Shown here one piece after another: positions 1-11,375 of a DNA stretch of 64,000 bases. Origin of the DNA: Lepidodermella squamata (taxonomy: Eukaryota; Gastrotricha); the NCBI GenBank assembly GCA_047495785.1, contig JBLDXI010000013.1, positions 744,001-808,000 of the forward strand, given 5' to 3'. A program made the position numbers and the translations under genes. Below the pieces are notes generated by a model, which was not told where the DNA came from, did no database searches, and worked only from the letters and a program-made list of their open reading frames with translations. The first letter of the stretch is position 1. Each line of letters opens with the position of its first letter.

Positions 1-2070
1 GTAACCAAACTCAGGAAATACAACAGGCACTTCGTCCGGGTTGACTTTCCGACAATCGACCTTACCCTGCGCCAATTTTTCGCGCCACTCGTCACCAATA
101 TCACAAGAGAAGTCGTCATCAGCCAGAATAGTTGCACCGTAACGCTCATTCGTAAGAGCGTGAAATTTTTCGACCTGAACGTTTTTCGCGTCGGCCTCTA
201 CTTTTGTTGCTGCAGCTGTAGCTTTCTCCAGAGCTTTCGCGAACATTTGCACAGCAACATCCGGAAAGCTGGCGCTCTTTGCCAGCAAAAGCTTCACGTG
301 ATCTTCGGCCTTTTGTAAAAACTGCATCGTCAAACCGTCAACTTTTTGCTGATCAATTATATCATAGACCAGCTTCAGATTTTGAATGTTACTGCCGAAG
401 TGTTTGCCAGTTGTTTGGGTGCTCTTCGAAAGTGTTTCAATGACGAACTTCAGTGAATCTTTGTACGAACGCATTTGCTGAAGTTTCTCGCGCAGTTCCG
501 ACTCGCTTGCGACAGCACTCGGCGCGCTAATTGTTACATTGGGCGGTGGTGCTGCAGTTGAAACTGTTTTCGCCGGTGGTTCCTTATTTTCGGCTACAGT
601 TTCCACCGGTTTCGTTATAATCTGCTTAATCGGGACATCTTTCACTTCAGGAGCAGGAGTTGGTATCGCCGGAATTGTAACAACTTGCTGTACCGAGCCA
701 ATAGGGCTGATTGATGAATTTGATTCGGACACGCCTCGTTTCGAAGAGGCGACACTAGCAGGTGCCACAGAAGATGGCTTTGCAGAAATGGAAGGGGATG
801 GCGTTGGCAGAATTGGAGGTTCAACAGACATCGGCTGTAGCTTGACATTAGGAACTACAGCCGTAGTCTGCTGTTGTCCGATGATAATCGACCGAACTGG
901 TATTTGATGTTCAGGTGGCGTAGAGGGCACCTTTGCCGGCAAATGTGGTAGCGGGTTGGCTGGCGGAGGCGCCGCGAGGTATTCGATAAGGGTCGTCGGT
1001 TCGCGCATCATCGCACCCGTTGGCCTATTACTGGGGGCTGTTACATTCGGAGCAGCTGAGCGTTCGTACGGCGTCCGTGCTCGAATTGCAGGCATCGCTG
1101 CTTTCTGCTCGTGATGCCTTTGAACTTGGGAGTAGCCGCTTGACTGCTGCTGCTGTTGCTGCTGCTGCTGAGGTTGATTCATAGCTCGAGCAGGCTGCGG
1201 GTCATACGACGGTCCTGTTCTCATGCCGCCGCCCAACGGGTAGGCATTGGGCGCGGCTTGCTGCTGCTGTCGTGCACCACCCGCCATTTGACCTCCAGGA
1301 ACTACTCGCTGCTGCGCCGGTATTATTTGAGGTGGATTGGTTGCATACGAGCTTGGATAAGATTGCTGGGGATGAATGGGAGGGGCTGGAGGGGGAGGAG
1401 CCGGTTGGGCGTACTCATTCGTATTTTGGTACTGGTAGTAACCACTCGACATATTGCCATTATTCGGGAGGATTCTAGGCGTTGGCGGAACCATGTTGTT
1501 GGCCCAAGGTTCTTGCACGGACCCAGCCATGCTTGAGCTACCAATATCTTGCCTGCCTTGAATATTCGAATAGCTCAAATGCTGAGTTGCCTGTGGCTGC
1601 TGCTGCTGTGGTGGTTGTGCAGGGTAAGGCCGAGAAGCCATTGCAGTAGGCCTAATTTGAGGCTGATTTACCATCGGCTGATTCATCTGTTGCCACTGTT
1701 GGCTGACTGGGGGACCAGGATTAGGCGCCCATGTTTGATGCTGTTGAGGTTGGGGTTGAGCTACAGGAGGAGGCAAGTCAATGTAAATAGGCTGCCGATT
1801 ACTAGGATATTGGTGTTGTTGTTGCTGTTGATACTGATCGGCCTGTTGTTGCAAGTTTTGAATATAAGCCTCAATTTTCTGCTGATACTGAGCCGCCCAT
1901 GTTGAGCTTCTGTAGAATTCGGCTTCAATGGCGGCCGCACTTCGACCGTCGTGATTTAGATGCGGCGCGTTCCTGAAAACCTCCTGAATCCGGCGTATGA
2001 CCGTCTCCCGAAAAGGCGCGGACACATGAGGAGGCGCGCCGGGATTGTTGTTGTACTGGTGATGAGCCAT
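1..2070 (-). CDS. MED15: MED15-like Mediator tail subunit, partial (C-terminus off the left edge)
   Basis: The frame is open without a stop from an ATG at 2070 to the left edge, 690 codons. Residues about 17-75 resemble a KIX domain: FRETVIRRIQEVF, a spacer, then an IEAEFY...YQQKIEAYIQNL helix. That layout fits the activator-binding KIX at the N-terminus of MED15/ARC105. A Gln/Pro-rich middle with several short polyQ runs (for example near 1150 and 1820) follows, as in MED15. The last 170 visible residues are helical and end near DEVPVVFPEF, which I compare loosely with the conserved MED15 C-terminal block. In the family, MED15 sits in the Mediator tail and relays activators to RNA polymerase II, notably for lipid and stress genes. 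The identification is by recognition of the architecture. Another KIX/polyQ coactivator is possible, and the missing C-terminus would settle it. Confidence 0.6.
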   Translation of the reverse strand, partial: MAHHQYNNNPGAPPHVSAPFRETVIRRIQEVFRNAPHLNHDGRSAAAIEAEFYRSSTWAAQYQQKIEAYIQNLQQQADQYQQQQQHQYPSNRQPIYIDLPPPVAQPQPQQHQTWAPNPGPPVSQQWQQMNQPMVNQPQIRPTAMASRPYPAQPPQQQQPQATQHLSYSNIQGRQDIGSSSMAGSVQEPWANNMVPPTPRILPNNGNMSSGYYQYQNTNEYAQPAPPPPAPPIHPQQSYPSSYATNPPQIIPAQQRVVPGGQMAGGARQQQQAAPNAYPLGGGMRTGPSYDPQPARAMNQPQQQQQQQQQSSGYSQVQRHHEQKAAMPAIRARTPYERSAAPNVTAPSNRPTGAMMREPTTLIEYLAAPPPANPLPHLPAKVPSTPPEHQIPVRSIIIGQQQTTAVVPNVKLQPMSVEPPILPTPSPSISAKPSSVAPASVASSKRGVSESNSSISPIGSVQQVVTIPAIPTPAPEVKDVPIKQIITKPVETVAENKEPPAKTVSTAAPPPNVTISAPSAVASESELREKLQQMRSYKDSLKFVIETLSKSTQTTGKHFGSNIQNLKLVYDIIDQQKVDGLTMQFLQKAEDHVKLLLAKSASFPDVAVQMFAKALEKATAAATKVEADAKNVQVEKFHALTNERYGATILADDDFSCDIGDEWREKLAQGKVDCRKVNPDEVPVVFPEFGY

Positions 2071-3934
2071 ATTGCTGCTGCAAGCCGTGAGAGAGTAATT
2101 CACCTGCAACGGCACTCCATCATATGAGAGTCAAAAGCTGATAATAAATACAATGTATTAAAACTAGTGGGAACAATTCTACATTATTACAATGTTATTT
2201 TTTTACATAAATAATAGTAATACAACCAGGTATATAAAAGCTATGAAAAAACTGGCGTGTCTATTGTTGCTGCGGAGAGGCAGGCAAAAAACGGCATAGC
2301 TCTCCTACAACAACCATGAACCGCCTATTAGTGTAACTGGCTGCTGCTGCTGCTGAAGATGTGTAGATCGGCACCCGTGGGCTTGTTGGCCTGTAAACCC
2401 ACGTTTCCTTCTTATCCATGCATGCGATACCAGTAAGAGGCCTTATCTTATCACGTGGGAGCCAGGGCCCTGGGCGTTGACTCAGCGCATATTATGAAAG
2501 CGGCATTTTTCAGCTGCGGCCGCCATTGCTACTACTACTGCTGCCTTTTATCACGCTTCCCACCGTGGTCATTCATCTTTAGCTGTAAAAAAAATAAACG
2601 ACAAGATGGTGGTCGCACAAACATGGCTTTTATTCATTTTCGCATATTGCTAAGAAATTCATAGTTTTCTTATACACAGGTCGTGTATTTTTTCAGAATC
2701 CGCCGTATTGAAGAACACGCCAATTCACGGATTTTAAAAAGAAGAAACTCAACGAGAAAAGTGTTACACAGTAAATCATAAGTAATTACTCGAAACGTAA
2801 AAGACAGTAAATAATTGTTATTGATTGATCAAAGCATCGCGTTAACTCAATCATCATTATCATCGTCAAACACAGCATATTTTTTTTTGAGTCAGTCGTC
2901 AATACCATGCGAAATTATAAGGTGGGCATTTGAAACAACTTTGCGTGGCCAGTAACTCAATCATTCCTATCGAGTGAATGTCTACCGCTACAACAAGTGT
3001 TACTCATTTTGCTTAAGAACGGGTTGGTGATGGCAGACGTAACAAATATAAAGATTTTTTCTTGCTTTTATACAGGTTATAGCTATCGAAGAAGGTTGCA
3101 TCAGCAAGAGTGTAAATATAATCAACATTTTCACAAATTATTATTATTATTAGTAGTAACAATAATTTTGATAATAATAATTGTTAATAAATTTTGACAA
3201 CATAACAACATTAGCTTCTCTTTTATATTACACGTATAATCATTTTTTTCCAGCATTCTCAAACTTTTTTTCAAATGATTTTCCAATTTCATGCCGCGCA
3301 TTCATTCGATAACGTGATGTTTTATTTCTCTCCCGAAAAATAGTGTTATTGCCGAGTCTAGTAGTTTTGAGGCGGGATGAGCTGAGACTTTGATTCAAAT
3401 TTTGAAACGTAAAACAACCTCCGAACAGCATGTCAAATCAAGAATGATGTTTTGCGATAAAACAGGACGGTGGAGCAATTTTTGAAATTTTGTATCCCAC
3501 AAGCGCGAGAGATCAAACAATTGTTTCGCTTTTCTAAGTATCCGACACAGACACGCACACGCACATGAAGAAAAAAAGAGCGGAAAACGCGTGTATTTTA
3601 CAGCAATTTAATGGAATGAGGAAAGCAATTGTTGTCCGTGTTGTTTCATAATCTTCGTAAACAGAAGTTAAAAAAACACCGATGAATGAGCCAGTAAATT
3701 TGTTCTGCAAAAACGTTTGGGCACTTGATAGGTTGCAAGATCTTCACTATAATTATGCAGCAAAACATTTTGAGCGAAAAAACGTCAAGCACCTCAAACT
3801 CCACTACGAAGTTTTAGGTAATTATCGTCATCTTGTTATTATGGAAGAATTTTCAGGGAGGTTCTCGTAATATACTGGAAGTATTCGGGCAAGATGAATA
3901 AATTTTGCCTTGTTTTATCATTTTTTGAAGCAGT
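2071..3934. other. Intergenic region between MED15-like start and MTSS1 stop
   Basis: This stretch holds the promoter and 5' UTR of the MED15-like gene and the 3' end of MTSS1. I see no convincing coding exon. It is AT-rich, with a TTA/ATA simple repeat around 3137-3192. A GCAG/GTGAAT junction at about 2103 could be a splice site in the 5' UTR, but I cannot tell which kind. Confidence 0.6.
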
Positions 3935-6900
3935 CTACCGCCCAACTTTAGGCGCAGATCTATCATTTATTGTCGTCTTGCGAAGTTGCTGCCTCCTGGA
4001 CTGCAGCGCGGCCAGCAGCTGGTTGTTGCCCTGTGAAGAGCCGGGTGACGACGGCGAGGCAGGCCTCGAGTCGCTGTTACTCGCCACATTCTCATTATTC
4101 GCGACATTTTGTTGTTGCCGTAAATTCGGTGATGAAGCCACCTTTTGCTGCGGCGGCGGGGCTGGTGGTAGGCAGGCGGCCGATGCCGACTGGTGCACGA
4201 TTTGGGGCGGGCTTTGATGACTAGATGGAGGTTGGGGGATGTTATTAGGCACACAGCCGGCTTGTATGTTGTCGTGTACGGTCGCCAGAGATGGCACTGC
4301 TGGTCTCGTTTGTTGGGCGCTGTTACGCTGCGCCACGGCCAGGTTGAGTTGCTGCTGGAAATTCAACTGGGCGGGCGGGTTCGGAGGCGGTTTCTGGGAT
4401 TTCGGTGAGTTCGGTTTCACCGCCGCGCGTTGTTGGCCGTTGTTCAGCTGGGCAGCACCCAGGGCGTGTTCTACCACAGCGGCGACATTCGTGCTCGCCA
4501 ATTGCGGCGGCCGTTTCTGCTGCTGACCGGGTGCGGGAGGCGGTGGCGGGTGGTTGGCTCGATTTACGACAACGCCAGCTTGTTGATAGATGAGTTGCTG
4601 TTGTTGTTGTTGCTGCTGCTGCTGAGGCGGCGGGGCTGGCCGGCCATTAGGGTGCAGCATCGACAGCGTTTCTGATGAGCCGCGTCGAGTCGGCGGAGTC
4701 GGTTTCACTCCGCCGTTGCTACTCGGCGCTCGTCTGATCGTTCCCGTATTATCGAATCCTGGTTGCCGGGTTTGTTGCATTGGTACAGATGCATAGATCA
4801 TTCCATCTAAAATAAAAAAATTGAAAATGTAGAAAATATCGAAAAAATTGAATTCCTAAATTCTCCCCATATTTTACGGTGGACGATTCAAAGATTTTGA
4901 GACCGCTCAACACAGACTTTGGAGCTTTCAGAGAAATTTGAAGTTACCAAGCTTTTCAATTTGACTCGGAAGTTCTAATTGAGAATGTTATTTTCCAATT
5001 TTTGCCACCAATTAAATTCCTAAAATTATTGATCCATTGTTTGACTTAGTCAACACAATTTTTCGTAGACTCGTATTTTCTAGTCAGAAGATCCCAACAT
5101 TTTCCACTAAAACTACCCCAACAATACCCAAAACGATAAAAAAGCAAGTTTTTCTCACCTGAAGTTTGAAAGAATTGTGGCGGCTGTTGGCCATTGAGCT
5201 CCGTAACCGTCGACTCAAGCTGTCGTATCGCTAGCGTCAAACTTTGATCGTCACAAATTGCCGATTGTGTTCTCACTTGCTGATGCGATGCATAGGTAGG
5301 CTGAGGGGTTCTAGTCCGGTGTTGGTGATGGCCGTTACCGATGGGCTGCAGCTCCAGGTAATGGTCATTACTACTCGACGAGGCTGATCTTTGCCTGCGA
5401 CTCGGAGGTTGTTGTTGTTGTTGCTGCTGTTGTTGTTGATATTGTAACTGTTGAAGGTATTGCTGTTGCGAAAAGCCCGATGCCGATGAAATACTGCCGC
5501 CACTAACGGACCCGCCGCACATCGCCGCCGAAGCCGCAATCATTTGCAGCTCATTGGCGTTGGCATAAATAGGCGCGTAGTCACTACTCAGCGATATCGA
5601 ATCCGACCCATTGATCGAGCCGTTGCCGTTTCCGTTGACTGAAACCGAATGTGTAGGTTGGTCGAGGGCGTTTAGCCTGATCGGGATACGAGGCGGTGGT
5701 ACCGGTTTTGAAAGCCGAAGAAGGGTTGTGCCATTCACGTCAGCCGCAGTTCCATACAACTGCTCCTCGCCATTAGGTTGCTCGAACATTGTCTGAAGAA
5801 AACCCCGAGTTTTACAAGGTAAAAAATCAGAATTCAGAACGCTCACCTGTGAAAGAGGGTGTCTTTGCTGGGCGCTGTGATACGCCTGAGAGATGGTATG
5901 GGGCCGCATTGTCGACGAGCCGTTCATCATCATCATTTGCTGATGAGACGATTTCGACTGAAGGACAATGCCAGGTTCCGACTCGGGCGATCCGCCCGAT
6001 GCCGACTCGCCCGCAGTGGTCGCACTGTACATCATCGCCGCGCTCGTATGAGCGTAATGTTCCGCCTGAGACATGAAACCAGAATCGTAAGAGCCGCCTA
6101 TCGTCGTCGCCGCAACACTTGCCATCCGCGCCGAGCCGCTCAGCACTTCGGACAACTTTCTCTGAATTTTACTCCGCGAGGTTGTGCCCATGCCTGAAAT
6201 TACGCCTTGTTGAATAGCGTGTTGGCCATTGCCGCCGTTAGTCTGGCCATTCGCGTTGCTTTCCACGTCACTATCACCGCCGTTCGAAACCGCGTCGTCG
6301 TCATCGATCGAGCAAAGACTTGAGCTTTTCCGGCTTAACGAACCGCCGTCACTGCCGACCGCATCGTCGATGTGCCCTGCTGCAACTTTGGTCCGCAAAA
6401 CCTCCCAGACTCGCACTTGGTGGCCCTGGAGGTCGCGAATCGCCTGCTCGGAGGATTCTGGCAGGTTCTCTGGGTCGACGGCCTGACTAGACAAGAGGTC
6501 AAGGATTTCGCGCACGTTGTTCCGCTCATCGAGAATCGCAACTTCTTCCTCCATCATGGGCTTGAGGCACGCGATGAAATAGCAATATCGAGCTCGTTCT
6601 TCACGCAACGCGACTCGAAGAGCCGACCGCTGAAGAGTTTCCAACACAGCGTATCGATCACTCAGTTCTTGGAATAATTGGTCCAGTTGGTACTGTGCAT
6701 CCATGTTTCCTTAATGAAAACCAACAGTTAGGCATGATCGAAAAGCAAAACGATTTTTTCATTTTCATCATTAATTAAGGTGGACCAATAATTTTTCCCA
6801 TTTTTTAGATCTACTATCAAATACCGCAATAGGCTTTTTTATTTCAAGCGCATTAATGCTCATGTTAATTAATCATTGTCAGCTTTTTTGGTACTAAAAC

Positions 6901-9900
6901 GGTCTGACCTGTCAGTTAATGTGGCTAGCCATTTGATTACCAGGAGATTAATGCCAGTTCATATCCGTGTAAAAAGCTGACGCAGTGACCTTATGCACCA
7001 GAGTATTTTTACTCGGGTGCGAATATGCTAATGATTTATTATTTTCGAATCATTCGATATTACGCAGAATTTGTTGTTGTTTTTTGTTATTATTTTTCCG
7101 ATCCCTGAAAACCGCAACGGCATTCATTCATTCATTGATCGCGGTAGGCAGTATTTTTCCCATCAGCGGCGAGCTTCAAATACGGCTACAAGTTTATTGC
7201 AACAACTGCCAGCGATAATAAATCAATGTTTACACCTGTCACACCTGGCCGTAAACACACCGCAGCAGCAGCAGCAGCAGAAACAAATTGCAAATTGGAA
7301 CGCGAGCCTCATAAAATCCTCGGACAGGGCTCGAGGCACGTACCGGCGAGCATAAACGCGAAAGGGCGGCATGAGAATGCAAATTTAAATGCGCGGAAGG
7401 AAGCCACTGACAAAGGAAATATTGTTTTATTATTATGACTGTCCTACGTTCATTCATTCACTCGTTCAACAAACGAGAGCAGTAGTAGTCGTCGTAGTAT
7501 AAAGCTGTAAGGCTTATCCGCTAAATGGCGACAAATGCAGCCTTTACCTGTCTGCCAATAAAACGCAGCTGATACAACGACGTTGGTGGAGATGTTTTGG
7601 CGCACGCGCCGATCGCAGCCGCTAAGAAGAGAGGCGTCCGATGGGGCGCACGAGCGTGCTCGCCTGCCAAGGTACGAGCGCAATAAAATCGCAATAAAAC
7701 GGGATAAGAGCCGCGACGACGACGACCGCGCAAATGGATTTGGTCGTAGGAATAATAATAATACTATTAAGATGTATCTTCGTCATCACAGGCGAGCGCT
7801 GACTCAACAGGCGTCGCCGTTTCGCCACATTCGCCCGCCTGTGGCTGCCTAGGGACTGACGTGTTCACGAGGCCGTCGCCGCCGCCGCCGCCGCCTTTCT
7901 TTTTCAAGCGCGCCGAAGCACGGAGGATTAAAGGTTGGAACACAATTGGCCACGCACGCACACGTCAAGAGCGCCACTTGGCCCGGCAAATAACTCGGCG
8001 CCGATGTAATAAAAAGTAGCAGCGCAAAACAATAAACAAAAACAAGGCTACTTTCCCAGCCGGCGCGCTCATCCCCTCTCGGCCGTCTTATTATTATATT
8101 ACGCATTATGAATAGACAAAGAAGAAAGAAACAAAAAAAATGCATATTTTCCCGACGAGTAGTACCTTTCTTCGCCTTCTTCTGGGCTTTCAGTGCTTCG
8201 TTCGTAAGCCGCTTCAAGTCCTGCCGGGCACGTTTTATCTCTCGCGTGTGATCTTTATCGATAGCGAATGCGACTCGCCGCCAATCTTCCGCGCTGCTCT
8301 GCATCGGATTGATAAAATGATCTTGCATTTTGCTATAAAAATAATTATGAAAATTTTTCATCATTTCCTTTTTTATCATCAAGTACTTTGAGAGCTCGCG
8401 AAGTCTCTGCTCGAGCGTTCTGTGGCGTAGACATAGCCGAGTGAGAGAAGATCCAATTTCCCGGGTAGCACCTGTAATAACAGAAGATAAACAAATCCGG
8501 CATTAGTAATGAGCTCAAGTGGTTCGAGTTGTTTAAACGCCAATTATCATCAATCATCACAGGGTCAATTAAGCCTCAGCAGTCAGTCAGTCGGCCGGCC
8601 AATTAGGCCGTAAACAAGTAAAACGAACCGGCTTAACACGGCACCTTGCCAACAAACAACAAACGCGCTGACGAGAACCACCCGGCGAGAATGCACCCGG
8701 CATTTCCTTGTTATATAGCAAATACGTACACGCAAGAGATAACGCACGGTGTGATGAATGACCCGGGCTTGCAAAAACCTACAGCCGCCGGATTCACTGA
8801 ACGTATGCAGCAGCTATTAGCGAGATACCGACAAGAAATACCGATCCATCAACTGGGGTTCGCGAGCAGCAAACAACGCAGATATTTACACCCGACTTGC
8901 AGCGATTTCGCTACTTCCCATTCAATCGCATCATTGGCGCGGCTTGATAAGAAGAATCTCACGTAGGTGTATAGGCAAGACTGCAGCTGCCAGGCCGGTA
9001 TATCCGGCGGCGGCCGCCGAACCACCTGGACGAGCAGTATTTTACGAGCTCGTGCGTAAATTCGCTGTTTTTATTGCCAGCGGTGATTACATACGCTTGT
9101 TTATCGCCGCCACGCCGCAACATGTCAAATCATCGACTGTAGAGTCTAGATTATCCGCGTCATTATCGCCAATGCATTTTTTCGCGTTCTTCTCCAAATA
9201 TAATAATTATCACGCCGGTGAATTCCGAAGCTGAGCAAACAGCGGGTGTGAATTTTTCGGCTCAATTGGCCGGGGATTAGCGGCGGCTATGCACTGCCTC
9301 GTGATGATGATGGTCGCAGGTGTTTGTTTAATTCACTGGTGCGACAGGCCGAAAAATAACAACAATAACAGCAATTTACAATTTTCCCACATGGCCGCTG
9401 CACCGGCCAACGAGTCATGAACGAACGAGGGTGGCAACAACCGCAAATAAAAAAGCCGGAAATCTTTTCGTTTTCAAATAATCGATTCCGCTGAGCCAGC
9501 GACGACGACGACTTAAAGTATGAATGGTAATGAAATAAAACAACAACAACAACAACAACAACGAGGACGGCCGCAAATAATCGCGTAGGAAACGCTCTGT
9601 GTATGTGTTATGAAATTGCCTGGAGAGGCTCGTCTCACAACAAAACTGAAGCGCTCTCCGGGATGGAAACGCAAACAAAACACGTTTAGCAGTAGACGAG
9701 TGGCTACTGCTGCTGCTGCTGGTTACTACTACTCGTAGTCTTCCTCCGCCTCCTCGTAGGAGTAACTAGCGCAAAACACGTGTTTCACTACTACACAGTT
9801 GCTATTATTATTCATTCATTCATTTTCGTTTATTGCGCGCCCGATTTGGCTCATCGCTACGCGTTTATAACAACAACAATTGTTCGGCACAGTGAACGAG

Positions 9901-11375
9901 CGCCAGTGATTGTGACGTGAATTCGCAATTAGGGCTTCATCGCCCACAATCAATATTTTATAAAGTGTTCGGCTGCGCTTTCGCTCACGGCACAGGCACA
10001 TGAACGCCGTTAAATATGCAAGGTCAGACCAGGCCAGGCAGCTGCAGACCGATACGAGTGCATAACACGCAAATTTCGGTGCCAACTCGCCCTCTTGCGC
10101 AACCGAAGCCTCAAAGCGAAGTTACGCAACGCCATATGCGATCGACAAGAGAGAAAGGAAGCTCCCGAGCCACAGGCACGCAAGTTTATCGATATAAGCA
10201 AAACATTTGACCGGAAGTTCCCTAATGCACCACGTCGTCTCACAAGACTTCATGATCTTGTTTGTTGTTGCGCGGCGCGTCGGCTTATTATCGCCTTATC
10301 AGAAAATTCCAGCTGGTGCGAATGATGCGCGTTGGCGCTTCCACAATGGCGATGATGATTAATATAATTGACATTAATTCCGCCAGCGCGCGCGCCCGCG
10401 ATCATCGGCATTTGTTTACTTATCACTACCCTGGTTAGGGGCGGTACAAAAAAACAACAATCAATGATGGCCGCACCATTATTCAAAGCAACAAATTGAG
10501 CCGACTACACTAATAAAAGAGAGCTGATGTCATCGTAACGAACCGCGACTTTTGTCCGACACTGCCATGTCCTGACATGGCCAATTTCTTCTCCCGAGAG
10601 GCAGCAGCACTAGCTCTCGCATTGTGCAAAGTTGTTTATCCGGTACTACTACACAGGGACAAGTGGCCGCATGTTGCCGTTGCTACAAGACGCGATTGTT
10701 ATTATTATTATTATTGCTATCATATCGGTAAACATGAAGACGAAACTTCGTTATCACAAGATAGCAGCAGACCAAGCCGATATCTGACACGAACATTAAA
10801 TTTCAGCGTTATATACCACTACAGCAGCACTAGCGAAGGCTCAAGTCAGCGTAATACGACCAGACGCATCTCGATCGATGACTAGACACTAACTCGAACG
10901 AAAATCGATGAATGACCTCGCTGGCAAGTTTACTCACACGAGTTCATACAATTCCCTCGACGACTCGGCACAGCCAAGGAAATGTCAACGTTAATTTTGC
11001 TCACCGGTTTTTAGCGAAACTAAACACAAACCTTTTGTATTTGTTGCCATATCAGCTATCTTTTGTAGCGCGTCCAAAAAGCCAGACAAAGCCGAACACG
11101 AATTTCTAGAAATGAAAACAACAACATTATTGATGAAAATTGCGCTATTACACGGGTCTTTCAAAATGGCATCTAGCTTTTTAGCAGCGCCTCTCTATCT
11201 ACACTCAGCCCAACACCTCGTAAACGTCAACAAAGATAATAAAAAGAATAATAGAATGGTGTTGGAAAATAAAAACGCGAGCTAAATGATAATGAAAACA
11301 AATCGCATCTTACTTGACGGCTGACTGGAGCTTAGACGCTTTGTTCAAGAGGTCTTCCCAGGCGCCATTCGAGTT
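3935..11375 (-). CDS. MTSS1: MTSS1/MIM I-BAR and WH2 actin regulator (first exon not found)
   Basis: Spliced exons, read right to left: 11314-11375, 11032-11105, 8387-8471, 8166-8332, 5847-6709, 5159-5792 and 3935-4806. All have GT-AG ends and consistent phases, giving about 918 residues. The first 230 residues form an IMD (I-BAR) domain: GAWEDLLNKASKLQS, FLDALQKIADMATNT, REIGSSLTRLCLRHR, then FINPMQ and DKDHTREIKRARQDLKR, then REERARYCYFIACLKPMMEEE. A Ser-rich stretch with SYDSGFMSQ follows, like vertebrate MIM, then Gln- and Pro-rich regions. The last 25 residues are a WH2 motif (LLAALQSRRQQLRKTTINDR). The family bends membranes outward and binds actin monomers to make protrusions. The initiator exon, expected to encode about 20-25 residues, should lie upstream of 11375; I could not find it. 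Two 54-nt introns are stop-free and in frame. Confidence 0.93.
5793..5846 (-). other. 54-nt stop-free intron of MTSS1 (candidate exitron)
   Basis: The donor is CAG/GTGAGC at 5846 and the acceptor TTCTTCAG at 5793. The length is a multiple of three and no stop occurs, so retention would insert 18 residues in the Ser/Gln-rich linker. Confidence 0.75.
6710..8165 (-). other. Large MTSS1 intron
   Basis: This 1456-nt intron splits the IMD domain after AKKG. Both junctions are supported by homology: donor AAAG/GTACT at 8165, acceptor CATTAAG/GA at 6710. I see no gene inside. It contains short CAG and GCC simple repeats (about 7261 and 7878). Confidence 0.8.
8333..8386 (-). other. 54-nt stop-free intron inside the MTSS1 I-BAR domain (candidate exitron)
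   Basis: The sequence GTACTTGATG...TTTTTATAG has GT-AG ends, no stop, and length divisible by three. Removing it gives LRELSNKMQDHFINP, which matches the length of the same helix in vertebrate MIM exactly. Retention would add 18 residues to a membrane-bending helix. Confidence 0.85.
9541..9562 (+). repeat. CAA trinucleotide microsatellite
   Basis: Seven consecutive CAA units plus one base lie in an MTSS1 intron; they are not coding on the minus strand. Confidence 0.9.
10699..10715 (+). repeat. TTA trinucleotide microsatellite
   Basis: A short run of TTA units inside an MTSS1 intron. Confidence 0.85.

Larger units (their letters stand above)
8472..11031 (-). other. Large MTSS1 intron
   Basis: This 2560-nt intron joins ...NTKG to ATREIG in the IMD domain. 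I find no coding exon inside. It carries simple repeats, including a CAA run at 9541-9562 and a TTA run at about 10699-10715, and is a possible enhancer location, which I cannot test. Confidence 0.75.

Noticed and set aside
3894-4675. Several plus-strand frames of 60-107 codons
   Set aside because: They are antisense to the Gln/Pro-rich last MTSS1 exon, with no independent signals.
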